Origin: Candidatus Cloacimonadota bacterium
GTDB taxonomy: Bacteria > Cloacimonadota > Cloacimonadia > Cloacimonadales > WRIO01
DNA length: 34,924 nt
NCBI GenBank assembly: GCA_009777575.1
Contig: WRLO01000032.1
Coordinates: 1 to 34,924 of the forward strand
Direction: 5' to 3'
In this document: one piece after another, positions 25,767-33,470 of the stretch
How positions within the stretch are numbered: the stretch's first letter is position 1
How the letters are laid out: every line of letters begins with the position of its first letter
Notes under the pieces: model-generated
Told to the model about the DNA's origin: nothing
Seen by the model: only the letters and a program-made list of their open reading frames with translations
Database searches by the model: none
Program-made: the position numbers and the translations under genes

Positions 25767-25938
25767 TGTGAAATTAGTCCGTTCTACAATCAAAAGAGTA
25801 GAAAAACAAAAAAGAATAGTCAAAGCCTTAGGACTTCATAAATTGAATCAAGTCAAGATTCATGACGACACCCCAGTAATTCGCGGAATGATCTATAAAG
25901 TTCGTCATCTTTTAGAAGTTCAAGAATTTGAAATATAA
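25756..25938 (+). CDS. rpmD: Ribosomal protein uL30
   Basis: The protein has 60 residues. [20 protein letters not shown] followed by [19 protein letters not shown] matches the family. GAGG lies inside the end of rpsE; the 11-base overlap implies coupled translation. Confidence 0.95.
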   Translation: MKLSVKLVRSTIKRVEKQKRIVKALGLHKLNQVKIHDDTPVIRGMIYKVRHLLEVQEFEI

Positions 25939-25947
25939 GGAGTAAAT

Positions 25948-26400
25948 ATGCTTCATGAAATCACAAGACCCAAAGGAATAAAGAAAAGTTTCAAACGGTT
26001 AGGTAAAGGAGAAGGCACAGGTCAAGGCAAGCAAGCCGGTAAAGGACACAAAGGTCATAAAGCTCGCAGTGGTGGTCAAACTCCTCGCTATTTTGAGGGT
26101 GGTCAAATGCCCATATATAGAAGATTGCCCAAAAGAGGGTTTAACAACATATTTCGGAAAGAATATCGAATAGTGAACCTATACCAACTGAACAATTTAG
26201 AATTAGAAGCCATTGATATACAGGTGATGGAAGAAAAAGGTATCATCCGTAGTCAAGGTCGCTATAAAGAAATGTCTGTTAAGATACTTGCAGATGGCTC
26301 AAAAGAATTTACAAAAAAATTGCATATCCAAGCCAACGCATTTTCTAGAACAGCGAAGAAGATAATTGAGGACAATGGTGGGAAAGCGGAGGTAATTTAA
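25948..26400 (+). CDS. rplO: Ribosomal protein uL15
   Basis: The protein has 150 residues. It is a late-assembly 50S protein. The Gly/Lys-rich N-terminal part (KRLGKGEGTGQGKQAGKGHK, ARSGGQTPRYFEGGQMPIYR, RLPKRGF) is diagnostic. The C-terminal globular part ends in a normal position. AAGGAG precedes the ATG. Confidence 0.97.
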   Translation: MLHEITRPKGIKKSFKRLGKGEGTGQGKQAGKGHKGHKARSGGQTPRYFEGGQMPIYRRLPKRGFNNIFRKEYRIVNLYQLNNLELEAIDIQVMEEKGIIRSQGRYKEMSVKILADGSKEFTKKLHIQANAFSRTAKKIIEDNGGKAEVI

Positions 26401-26401
26401 A

Positions 26402-27703
26402 TTGATACAGACACTTAAAAATGTATTCAAGATACCTGATTTGAGAAGAAAGATACTTTTTACCGCCTTTATATTGATTTTATATAGGTTTGGATCTTTC
26501 ATCCCAACGCCTGGTGTAAATACTTTTGCATTGAGAGAATTTTTTGAAGGCACTCAAAACACCTTATTTGGATTATTTGACCTTTTTGTAGGTGGTAATT
26601 TCGAGCGAGCATCAATCTTTGCACTTGGAATAATGCCATATATAACTTGTTCCATCTTAATCCAATTGCTGGGTGGGATCATTCCCTATTTTGAAAAACT
26701 GAAAAAAGAAGGTCCAGCAGGTCAGAAAAAAATAAATCAATTAACAAGATACGGGACAGTAATCATCGGAACATTTAATGCATTAGGTATGGTCGTGTTC
26801 TTGCAAAATGCTGGACCAGGAGTAGTAACAATCCCTCCATTATTATTTGGTTTTACGACAGTAATCTCAATGGTAACGGGAACAATGGTGATACTCTGGT
26901 TAGGTGAACAGATAACCGAACATGGATTGGGTAATGGGATTTCGATGATAATCTTTGCAGGTATCATAGCTCAATATCCTGAAGGTTTTTTACAAATGTT
27001 TATGATGGTAAATTATGGAGTGATGCCAATCTTAACCGCCTTATCAGTGGTAGGAATCATGCTTTTCGTGACAGCGGCTGTAATTTTAGTCACCGAAGCA
27101 ACTCGAAGGCTTCATGTTCAATATCCCAAAAAAATAATTGGCAGAAAAGTCATAGGTGGACGGAGTAGTTATATCCCCTTGAAGGTCAATTCAGCAGGCG
27201 TTATCCCTATCATATTTGCGCAATCAGTCATAATGATGCCAGCGACGATAGCAACCTTTTTTCCTAATGCAGGTTTTGCTCATGCGATAGTCAGACATTT
27301 TACACCTGGAACTCCTATCTACACTATCTTTTTCATGACCTTGATAGTGTTTTTTGCATATTTCTATACAGCAATAGTATTGAATCCTACAGAAATGGCA
27401 GAAACTATGCGAAAACAAGGAGGCTTTATTCATGGGCAACAACCGGGTAAAAGCACTGCCAAATATATCAACAACATATTGACAAAGATAACCTTACCAG
27501 GGGCAATTTTCTTTGCAATAATAGCCGTGATACCCGAGTTTATGATGAAATTTGCAAATCTCCCGTTTTATTTTGGTGGAACCGGTATAATCATTATCGT
27601 GGGTGTAGCATTGGAAACCTTGAATCAGATACAATCTCATCTAGTGATGCGTCACTATGATGGATTTATGAAAAAAGGTAAGCTACGCGGTCGCTCACAA
27701 TAA
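26402..27703 (+). CDS. secY: SecY, protein-conducting channel subunit
   Basis: The protein has 433 residues from TTG 26402, one base after the rplO stop, with GGAGG nine bases upstream. It is the inner-membrane channel of the Sec translocon, used by all exported proteins predicted here. The N-terminus IPDLRRKILFTAFILILYRF, GSFIPTPGV, the LGGIIPYFEKLKKEG loop, GEQITEHGLGNGISMIIFAG and the C5 loop with cytosolic basic residues (YPKKIIGRKVIGGRSSYIPL) are family hallmarks; ten membrane segments can be laid out. There is no adk or map after it. Confidence 0.98.
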   Translation: MIQTLKNVFKIPDLRRKILFTAFILILYRFGSFIPTPGVNTFALREFFEGTQNTLFGLFDLFVGGNFERASIFALGIMPYITCSILIQLLGGIIPYFEKLKKEGPAGQKKINQLTRYGTVIIGTFNALGMVVFLQNAGPGVVTIPPLLFGFTTVISMVTGTMVILWLGEQITEHGLGNGISMIIFAGIIAQYPEGFLQMFMMVNYGVMPILTALSVVGIMLFVTAAVILVTEATRRLHVQYPKKIIGRKVIGGRSSYIPLKVNSAGVIPIIFAQSVIMMPATIATFFPNAGFAHAIVRHFTPGTPIYTIFFMTLIVFFAYFYTAIVLNPTEMAETMRKQGGFIHGQQPGKSTAKYINNILTKITLPGAIFFAIIAVIPEFMMKFANLPFYFGGTGIIIIVGVALETLNQIQSHLVMRHYDGFMKKGKLRGRSQ

Positions 27704-27721
27704 TCTGAAGGAAAGGACAAT

Positions 27722-27946
27722 ATGCCACAGACGAAAGAAGGTGTAATAGAAGTAGAAGGTATTGTAAAAGAAGCACTACCAAACACAACATTTCGAGTTC
27801 AGCTGGAAAATGGACATGAAATATTGGCACACAGTTCAGGTAAAATGCGGATGAATTATATCAGAATATTACCTGGTGACAGGGTGAAATTAGAATTATC
27901 GCCATATGACTTGAATCGTGGCAGAATAACTTACCGATATAAGTAG
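27722..27946 (+). CDS. infA: Translation initiation factor IF-1
   Basis: The protein has 74 residues. It is an OB-fold factor that occupies the A site during initiation. [40 protein letters not shown] and [20 protein letters not shown] are diagnostic. GGAAAGGA precedes the ATG. Its position between secY and rpmJ is common in bacteria. Confidence 0.98.
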   Translation: MPQTKEGVIEVEGIVKEALPNTTFRVQLENGHEILAHSSGKMRMNYIRILPGDRVKLELSPYDLNRGRITYRYK

Positions 27947-27963
27947 CGTAAAAGGAGACCATC

Positions 27964-28080
27964 ATGGTTGTAAGAGCATCAGTCAAAACAATCTGCAAGG
28001 ATTGTAGAATCATAAGAAGAAATGGCAAAGTCAGAGTTATCTGCCCAACAAACCCTAAACATAAACAGAGACAAGGGTAA
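27964..28080 (+). CDS. rpmJ: Ribosomal protein bL36, zinc-binding
   Basis: The protein has 38 residues (starting [14 protein letters not shown], ending HKQRQG), the usual length. Zinc ligands C11, C14, C27 and H33 are present. AAAGGAG lies before the ATG at 27964. The gene sits between infA and rpsM, as in many bacteria. Confidence 0.97.
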   Translation: MVVRASVKTICKDCRIIRRNGKVRVICPTNPKHKQRQG

Positions 28081-28175
28081 GATGTTTGATTTTATAAATT
28101 GTGAATATCCACAATTTATTGTTTAAAAAGGTAAATAAATGATATTTATTTATCAATAAAACATGGAGGAAAAAC
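28081..28175 (+). promoter_or_regulatory. Two palindromes between rpmJ and rpsM
   Basis: ATAAATTGTG-AATATC-CACAATTTAT (28094-28119) is a perfect 10-bp stem, and TAAATAAAT-GAT-ATTTATTTA (28132-28152) a perfect 9-bp stem. The second is just 13 bases before the GGAGG of rpsM. This is the longest gap in the cluster after rpsJ and may hold an attenuator, a processing site or an alpha-operon promoter. Confidence 0.45.
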
Positions 28176-28544
28176 TTGGCACATATAGCAGGTATAGAAC
28201 TACCCAAGAATAAAAGAGTTGTAATAGGCTTAACCTATATTTTCGGAATAGGTCTTTCAACATCTCAAAAAATTCTTGCCAAAGCAAATGTAAATGAAAA
28301 TATCAAAATAAAGGACTTGAACATCGAACAAGAAAAAGTCTTAAGAGATATTATTCAAAACGAATATATAGTAGAAGGTTCTTTGAGAACTCAAGTCTCC
28401 TTGAACATAAAACGACTAATGGAAATAGGTTGTTATCGTGGTCTAAGGCATAAGAGAGGAATGCCAGTAAATGGACAACGGACAAGAACAAATGCAAGAA
28501 CTCGTAAAGGTCCAAGAGCAGGTGCTCTGAAGAAAAGGAAGTAA
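28176..28544 (+). CDS. rpsM: Ribosomal protein uS13
   Basis: The protein has 122 residues from TTG 28176 ([20 protein letters not shown]), with TGGAGG upstream. It forms intersubunit bridges in the 30S head. The C-terminus has the typical [19 protein letters not shown] and TRKGPRAG basic tail. Confidence 0.97.
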   Translation: MAHIAGIELPKNKRVVIGLTYIFGIGLSTSQKILAKANVNENIKIKDLNIEQEKVLRDIIQNEYIVEGSLRTQVSLNIKRLMEIGCYRGLRHKRGMPVNGQRTRTNARTRKGPRAGALKKRK

Positions 28545-28548
28545 ATAG

Positions 28549-28950
28549 ATGGCAAAAGCAAAATCAAAATCAACAAAAGTAAGAAAGAAAAAAGTAAGAT
28601 TGACTATAGATGAGGGCATAGCCACAGTTCATTCAAGTTTCAATAACACCATAATATCCTTGTCAGACCTTGCAGGTAATGTCTTGACCTGGTCATCCGG
28701 TGGTAAGATAGGTTATAAAGGTTCTCGAAAAAGCACACCATTTGCAGCTCAAATGGCAGCAGATGAAGTAGCCAAAACGGCATTAGAAATGGGTCTGAAA
28801 AAAGTCCGTGTGATAATAAAAGGTCCGGGCGGTGGTAGAGATTCAGCAGTGAGAGCAATTAATGCAGCTGGATTACAAGTAACAATGATCCGTGACGCAA
28901 CTCCTATACCTCACAATGGTTGTCGTCCCCCAAAACAAAGAAGAATATAA
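28549..28950 (+). CDS. rpsK: Ribosomal protein uS11
   Basis: The protein has 133 residues. It is in the 30S platform. [39 protein letters not shown] and the ending [16 protein letters not shown] are diagnostic. Four bases after rpsM, with AAGGAAG upstream. Confidence 0.98.
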   Translation: MAKAKSKSTKVRKKKVRLTIDEGIATVHSSFNNTIISLSDLAGNVLTWSSGGKIGYKGSRKSTPFAAQMAADEVAKTALEMGLKKVRVIIKGPGGGRDSAVRAINAAGLQVTMIRDATPIPHNGCRPPKQRRI

Positions 28951-28968
28951 AAGGAGGCATTCAAGAAA

Positions 28969-29598
28969 ATGGCTCGATACACAGCTCCTAAATGTAAATT
29001 ATGCCGCCGTGAAGGCACGAAACTTTTCTTAAAAGGCTATCGTTGTAATACAAGCAAATGCGCTTTTGAGAGGCGTAAATATTCACCAGGCCAGCATGGA
29101 CCAAATTTCAGAAAAAAAGTAACAGATTATGCTATTCACCTTCGTGAAAAACAAAAAGCAAGAAGAATATATGGTGTTCTGGAAAAGCAGTTTAGGAAAT
29201 ATTTCAAAGCTGCGGATAAAAAAGTAGGTGTAACAGGTGAAAACTTGTTAGAAATACTTGAAAGAAGACTTGACAATGTAGTATATCGCATGGGTTTTGC
29301 AGTATCAAGGGCATCAGCTCGTCAAATAGTTTGTCATGGACACATAAAAGTGAATGATAAAAAAGTAGATATTCCTTCATATCTGGTAAAACCGAACACA
29401 ACCATAGAAATCAAAGAGTCATCTCGTTCAAACATTCAAATCCAAGAAGCTCTTGAGTCGATAACTGATGTAAACAGATTTGGTTGGCTTTCCGTAGATA
29501 AGGCTCAGTTTAAAGGAGAATTCCTTTATATACCTAAACGCGACGAAGTAGCCCTCGAAATCAATGATAATCTCATAGTTGAGTTTTATTCAAAATAA
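28969..29598 (+). CDS. rpsD: Ribosomal protein uS4, zinc-binding form
   Basis: The protein has 209 residues. It nucleates 30S assembly. The N-terminus contains a zinc site C9-x2-C12-x13-C26-x4-C31 (CKLCRREG, YRCNTSKCAFERR). The S4 RNA-binding domain follows (RLDNVVYRMGFAVSRASARQ, VCHGHIKVNDKKVDIPSYLV). AAGGAGG is upstream of the ATG. Confidence 0.97.
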   Translation: MARYTAPKCKLCRREGTKLFLKGYRCNTSKCAFERRKYSPGQHGPNFRKKVTDYAIHLREKQKARRIYGVLEKQFRKYFKAADKKVGVTGENLLEILERRLDNVVYRMGFAVSRASARQIVCHGHIKVNDKKVDIPSYLVKPNTTIEIKESSRSNIQIQEALESITDVNRFGWLSVDKAQFKGEFLYIPKRDEVALEINDNLIVEFYSK

Positions 29599-29613
29599 GA
29601 TGGAGTAAATAAT

Positions 29614-30645
29614 ATGATGCTTTTAGAACCCATTCAACTACCTACTAAGGTAGAATTTGATAGGAATACTTATACTCGCAGATATGGCAAGTGCGAGATA
29701 GGCCCGCTTGAACCTGGTTATGCCACAACAATAGGCAATACTCTTCGAAGGATTTTACTTTCTTCTATACAAGGCGCCGCAGCTCGTTTTGTAAGAATTG
29801 AAGGGTTGCATCATGAATTTGCTCCAATACCTGGAACTGATTCAGATTTCAATGATTTTATCCTAAATTTGAAAAAGGTAATCTTTACATCGGATACATT
29901 AAATGAAGTAAAATTGGAATTACATCACTCTGGAATAGGACCAGTCAAAGCATCTCAAATAGAAGAAACAGCAGATGTAAAGGTCGTCAATAAAGAGCAT
30001 GTCCTTTTTAATGTTTTAGAAGATACCGATGTAAGTATTGAGATTTGGGTGGGAATAGGTAGAGGATATATGCCAGCAGACAAGCAAAATTTAGATGATA
30101 AACCTATCGGTGTTATTCCAGTAGATTCGATATATTCACCCGTAGTAAAATGTAATTTCTTTACAGAAAATCAAAGAGTCGGCGAAAGGACAGATTATGA
30201 CAAATTAGTAGTAGAAATATTTACTAATGGTGCCACAGAACCTAAAAATGCACTATATTTATCTGCTAAATTACTTAAAGATATATACACACATATGGTT
30301 CAGTTTGAAGGCTCAGAACCAAGCTATGCAGAAGAATATAGAGTAGATCCTGAACTAGAAAAACTGGAAAAATTATTAGCAATGGATGTCCGCGATCTCG
30401 AATTGACAGTTCGTGCATCTAACTGTTTAACAGCAGCAAAGATAGAAACCATTGGCGAGTTAGTCTCAAAACAAGAATTGGATATGCTGAAATATCGTAA
30501 TTTTGGTAAAAAGTCCTTAGATGAAATCAAGGCATTACTCGCAAAACTGGATTTATACCTAGGCATGGATGTTGATAATATATACCAAGACATAGCCGAT
30601 GCAAAAAATCGTTCAAATTTCAAAAGGAGAGATGAATTACTATGA
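29614..30645 (+). CDS. rpoA: RNA polymerase alpha subunit
   Basis: The protein has 343 residues. The N-terminal dimerisation domain shows YGKCEIGPLEPGYATTIGNT, LRRILLSSIQGAA and the later GRGYMPADK. The C-terminal domain has ELTVRASNCLTAAKIETIGE and RNFGKKSLDEIKALLAKL, the helix-hairpin-helix that contacts UP elements and activators. A TGGAG lies upstream; two ATG codons (29614, 29617) are adjacent. The stop overlaps rplQ by ATGA. Confidence 0.98.
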   Translation: MMLLEPIQLPTKVEFDRNTYTRRYGKCEIGPLEPGYATTIGNTLRRILLSSIQGAAARFVRIEGLHHEFAPIPGTDSDFNDFILNLKKVIFTSDTLNEVKLELHHSGIGPVKASQIEETADVKVVNKEHVLFNVLEDTDVSIEIWVGIGRGYMPADKQNLDDKPIGVIPVDSIYSPVVKCNFFTENQRVGERTDYDKLVVEIFTNGATEPKNALYLSAKLLKDIYTHMVQFEGSEPSYAEEYRVDPELEKLEKLLAMDVRDLELTVRASNCLTAAKIETIGELVSKQELDMLKYRNFGKKSLDEIKALLAKLDLYLGMDVDNIYQDIADAKNRSNFKRRDELL

Positions 30646-31055
30646 GACACAAAAAAAAAGGCAGAAAATTCGGAATTGAGGCTGACCATAGAAAAGCAAT
30701 GATGAAGAATCTGGTAATTTCCTTGCTTACTCATGGTCGAATCGAAACAACCATATCCAAAGCAAAAGAAATGAGAAGTCTGGCAGAAAGAGTTATCACT
30801 TATGCAAAAGAAGGCACCCTACATCACAAAAGACTCGCATTTTCAATATTGCACAACCATCAGCTTGTGAAAAAAGTGTTCGATGAGATAGGCCCAAGAT
30901 ATACCAATCGTCAAGGTGGCTATACCAGAATCATCAAAACTAGATTTCGCAGAGGCGATTGTGCACCAATGGCATATATAGAGCTTGTAGAAGCCGATGC
31001 AATTGAGACAACCACTAAAGGTGATAATATCAAGGCAGCAGATTTGGATAAATAA
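30642..31055 (+). CDS. rplQ: Ribosomal protein bL17
   Basis: The protein has 137 residues. It is a 50S exit-side protein. RKFGIEADHRKAMMKNLVIS, HGRIETTISKAKEMRSLAER, GPRYTNRQGGYTRIIKTRFR and the MAYIELVE end are diagnostic. It has a ~20-residue tail after the conserved end. Last gene of the cluster, followed after 49 bases by a stem-loop. Confidence 0.97.
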   Translation: MRHKKKGRKFGIEADHRKAMMKNLVISLLTHGRIETTISKAKEMRSLAERVITYAKEGTLHHKRLAFSILHNHQLVKKVFDEIGPRYTNRQGGYTRIIKTRFRRGDCAPMAYIELVEADAIETTTKGDNIKAADLDK

Positions 31056-31104
31056 AAGTTTTTACATTTTGACAAATTGGATTAAGCAAGCATAAAAGCA
31101 TAAA

Positions 31105-31137
31105 TGAATCCGTTCCTATCAGTTAGGAGCGGATTCA
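31105..31137 (+). terminator. Stem-loop ending the ribosomal protein cluster
   Basis: TGAATCCGTTCCTA (31105-31118) pairs with TAGGAGCGGATTCA (31124-31137) over 14 bp with one G-U pair and a five-base loop. ATTTAT follows, a weak U tract. It lies just after rplQ and is the best terminator in the window. Confidence 0.75.
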
Positions 31138-31142
31138 ATTTA

Positions 31143-31505
31143 TCAACAGCTAAAGCGATCGGTTGATAGAGTATCGTCCCTGCTCCCGACAGCTAAAGCA
31201 ATCGGTTAATAGAGTGTTGTCCCTGCTCCCGACAGCTAAAGCAATCGGCTAATAAAGTGTCGTCCCTGCGGGACTAATATATAGTTGTAGATGACCAATA
31301 CCGACAGCTAAAGCAATCGGTTAATAAAGTGTTGTCCCTGCTCCCGACAGCTAAAGCAATCGGCTAATAAAGTGTCGTCCCTGCGGGACTAATATATAGT
31401 TGTAGATGACCAATACCGACAGCTAAAGCAATCGGTTAATAAAGTGTCGTCCCTGCGGGACTTGTATGGTTTGAGGCGACCAATACCGACAGCTAAAGCG
31501 ATCGG
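31143..31505 (+). repeat. REP array upstream of the transposase
   Basis: Seven direct copies of a REP whose consensus is CCGACAGCTAAAGCAATCGG start at 31143 (degenerate), 31186, 31229, 31301, 31344, 31416 and 31486. The CCGA/TCGG ends and inner GC/GC can form a small stem. Spacing follows two fixed sizes: 43 bases (short unit, ending GTCCCTGCTC) and 70-72 bases (long unit, with the GTCCC-TGC-GGGAC hairpin and GATGACCAATAC). 31229-31343 and 31344-31458 are a near-identical 115-base tandem duplication. Confidence 0.9.
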
Positions 31506-31644
31506 TTAATAGAGTAAGGTCTCTGCGAGACTATGAAATATCTATATATAGTAGGGTATCTCTCCAAATATGTAGTATAGCTAATTCCTGCGAGGAGGAT
31601 ACTTTATTAGCCGATTGCTTTAGCTGTCCGGAAGGAGTAATAAA
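31484..31644 (+). repeat. REPIN-like inverted REP doublet forming the transposase leader
   Basis: A direct REP (31486-31505) faces an inverted REP (31611-31631, reading CCGATTGCTTTAGCTG...), about 105 bases apart. Extended arms (GGTTAATAGAGTA against ACTTTATTAGCC) lengthen the potential stem. Inside is GTCTC-TGC-GAGAC (31520-31532). The inverted REP runs directly into GGAAGGAG, the ribosome binding site of the transposase. A copy with about seven base differences precedes the Fic gene at 32221-32380. Confidence 0.85.
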
Positions 31645-32094
31645 ATGAGCTATGTTTCCAACCTCATACATGCAATTTTTCGCACACATAGGAGTGAACA
31701 AACATTACCGACAGACGAAAGGATAAAATTTTTATATCAAGATATTTGGGGTATAATAAAAAACAAAGGTGGTTATCTATATAGGATAAACTCAATGAGT
31801 GACCATGTTCATGTTTTATTAACAGTTCCTCCCACTATATCTATTTCTGATTTTATGCAAGCCATCAAGGGATCATCAAGTAAAATCATCAAAACAAAAG
31901 AAGGTTTTGAAAAATTTAAAGGATGGGGTGCTGGATATGCCGCTTTGTCATATGGTCTAAAAGATAAAGATATGATAATTAAGTATATTATCAATCAACA
32001 AGAACATCACAAAAAGACGCTGTTCATAGATGAATGGAAAGAATTTTTACAAGAGATGGGACACAATTTTGATGAAAGAGATTGGAACAGATAA
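31645..32094 (+). CDS. IS200-like Y1 transposase, RAYT-type
   Basis: The protein has 149 residues, full length for IS200-type TnpA. It shows the HUH motif at H54-V-H56 (SDHVHVLLT) and a catalytic Tyr at Y114 in KYIINQQEHHKK, as in Y1_Tnp/REP-associated transposases. Such enzymes cut and join single-stranded DNA at hairpins with a covalent 5'-phosphotyrosine intermediate. GGAAGGAG precedes the ATG. The gene is set in a dense REP array (seven REPs plus an inverted one before, three after); its stop TAA merges into a repeat unit (TAAGTGTCGTCCCTGC). This arrangement strongly suggests that it is the transposase acting on these REPs. Confidence 0.92.
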   Translation: MSYVSNLIHAIFRTHRSEQTLPTDERIKFLYQDIWGIIKNKGGYLYRINSMSDHVHVLLTVPPTISISDFMQAIKGSSSKIIKTKEGFEKFKGWGAGYAALSYGLKDKDMIIKYIINQQEHHKKTLFIDEWKEFLQEMGHNFDERDWNR

Positions 32095-32242
32095 GTGTCG
32101 TCCCTGCTTTCGACAGCTAAAGCAATCGGTTAATGAAGTGTTGTCCCTGCTCCCGACAGCTGAAACAATCGGCTAATAAAGTGTCGTCCCTGCGGGACTT
32201 ATATAGTTGGAGATGACCAATACCGACAGCTAAAGCAATCGG
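32095..32242 (+). repeat. REP array between transposase and Fic
   Basis: Direct REPs start at 32110 (first base T), 32153 (variant with GCTGAAAC) and 32223. Spacings of 43 and 70 bases repeat the short-then-long order found before the transposase. Confidence 0.88.
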
Positions 32243-32380
32243 TTAATAGAGTAAGGTCTCTGCGAGACTATGAAGTATCTATATATAGTAGGGTATCTCT
32301 CCATATATGTAGTATAGCTAATTCCTGCGAGGAGGATACTTTATTAACTGATTGCTATAGCTGTCTGGAAGGAGTAATAC
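32221..32380 (+). repeat. REPIN-like leader of the Fic gene, copy of the transposase leader
   Basis: Direct REP 32223-32242 and inverted REP 32348-32368 (CTGATTGCTATAGCTGTCTGG-like, with three changes) enclose the same interior as 31506-31610, including GTCTC-TGC-GAGAC. Homology to the transposase leader starts at least from 32223 and ends only at the start codon: both read GGAAGGAGTAATA before ATG. Confidence 0.88.
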
Positions 32381-33400
32381 ATGGAAACTTACGAACCTAT
32401 TTTCATCATAACTCCAGAAATACTTAATCTTGTATATGATATAGCTGGTATTCTAGAGCGAATAAACATCATCAAAGAAAAATCATTAACACCTAAATTA
32501 CGCAGGGAAAACAGGATAAAAACCATTCATTCATCATTATGGATAGAGGCAAACACTTTGACATTGGAACAGGTTACAGATATAATGAATGGCAAGCGAG
32601 TAATAGGATCAGAAAAAGATATTTTAGAAGCAAAGAATGCCATCATTGCTTATGATGAGCTTTTGAAATGCAATCCTTATAACGAAAAAGATTTACTAAA
32701 CCAGCATGCTCTCTTGATGAATGGATTGATCAAAGATGCTGGTAAATATCGTCAAGGCGGTATTGGTGTGTTCTCTGGTGATGTTCCTGTCCATGTAGCA
32801 CCTCCTCCAAGTAGAGTGCCAATTTTAATGAGCTTATTATTGGAGTGGACAAAAAAGGCTGAGTTGCCTCAAATAGTAAAGAGTTGTATATTTCATTATG
32901 AGTTTGAGTTTATCCATCCATTTAGTGATGGTAATGGTAGGATGGGTAGAATGTGGCAAACCTTGCTTTTGTATCAAGAGAATCAGATATTAGCATGGCT
33001 TCCTGTAGAAACTATCATAGCTCAAAAACAAAGTGAATATTATCAAGCAATAAGACGTTCAACTCAGAATAATGATAGTGGAATTTTTACCTATTTTATG
33101 TTACAAGCAATAAAAGACTCTATATTGGTATATAAGAATACTTCACAAAATGCATCTATAGAATATGCAGGTATAAATGCAGGTATAAATGCAGGTATAA
33201 AATTATCCAAAACTCAAGAAAAAATATTATCGTTGATAGGTAAACAAGATAATATTACACAGGAAGAAATAGCAAAAAAGATAAAGATAAGTGTTTCTAC
33301 CGTATTTAGAAACATTGAAAAATTGAAGCAACTTAACTTGCTATCACGCAATGGAGCAAGGAAAGATGGGCTGTGGGTGATAAAAAGAGGTAAACCATGA
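32381..33400 (+). CDS. Fic-family protein (predicted AMPylase) with C-terminal winged helix
   Basis: The protein has 339 residues. An N-terminal segment contains IHSSLWIEANTLTLEQV (49-65), the position of the class II inhibitory helix ([ST]xxxE, with Ala after Glu). The Fic core has a flap (VHVAPPPSRVPILM) and the catalytic HPFSDGNGRMGR with His179, complete for nucleotidyl transfer. After a linker with GINAGINAGIK, encoded by three 12-base repeats, there is a winged helix (TQEEIAKKIKISVSTVFRNI). Fic enzymes attach AMP to Ser/Thr/Tyr hydroxyls of target proteins; the target here is unknown. No antitoxin gene is adjacent, so the toxin control is probably built in. The leader is shared with the neighbouring transposase. 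Confidence 0.92.
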   Translation: METYEPIFIITPEILNLVYDIAGILERINIIKEKSLTPKLRRENRIKTIHSSLWIEANTLTLEQVTDIMNGKRVIGSEKDILEAKNAIIAYDELLKCNPYNEKDLLNQHALLMNGLIKDAGKYRQGGIGVFSGDVPVHVAPPPSRVPILMSLLLEWTKKAELPQIVKSCIFHYEFEFIHPFSDGNGRMGRMWQTLLLYQENQILAWLPVETIIAQKQSEYYQAIRRSTQNNDSGIFTYFMLQAIKDSILVYKNTSQNASIEYAGINAGINAGIKLSKTQEKILSLIGKQDNITQEEIAKKIKISVSTVFRNIEKLKQLNLLSRNGARKDGLWVIKRGKP

Positions 33401-33413
33401 TAGTTACATTTGT

Positions 33414-33470
33414 CCGACAGCTAAAGCAATCGGTTAATATAGTAAGGTCTCTGCTCCCGCCAGCTGAAGC
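33414..33470 (+). repeat. Last REP, fused to a second repeat family
   Basis: A REP (33414-33433) is followed by AGTAAGGTCTCTGC, as in the REPIN interior, and then by CCCGCCAGCTGAAGCAATC, in which a REP-like sequence passes straight into the TCCGTG of the GAAGCAATC family. Confidence 0.75.

Noticed and set aside
31105..31137. Treating the stem after rplQ as the first REP
   Set aside because: Its sequence (TGAATCCG...CGGATTCA) has no CAGCTAAAGC core; it is better read as the operon terminator, with the first degenerate REP starting at 31143.
31143..31505. CRISPR array
   Set aside because: The 20-base motif recurs regularly, but the intervening sequences are themselves repeated in two fixed sizes, not unique spacers, and no cas genes are present.
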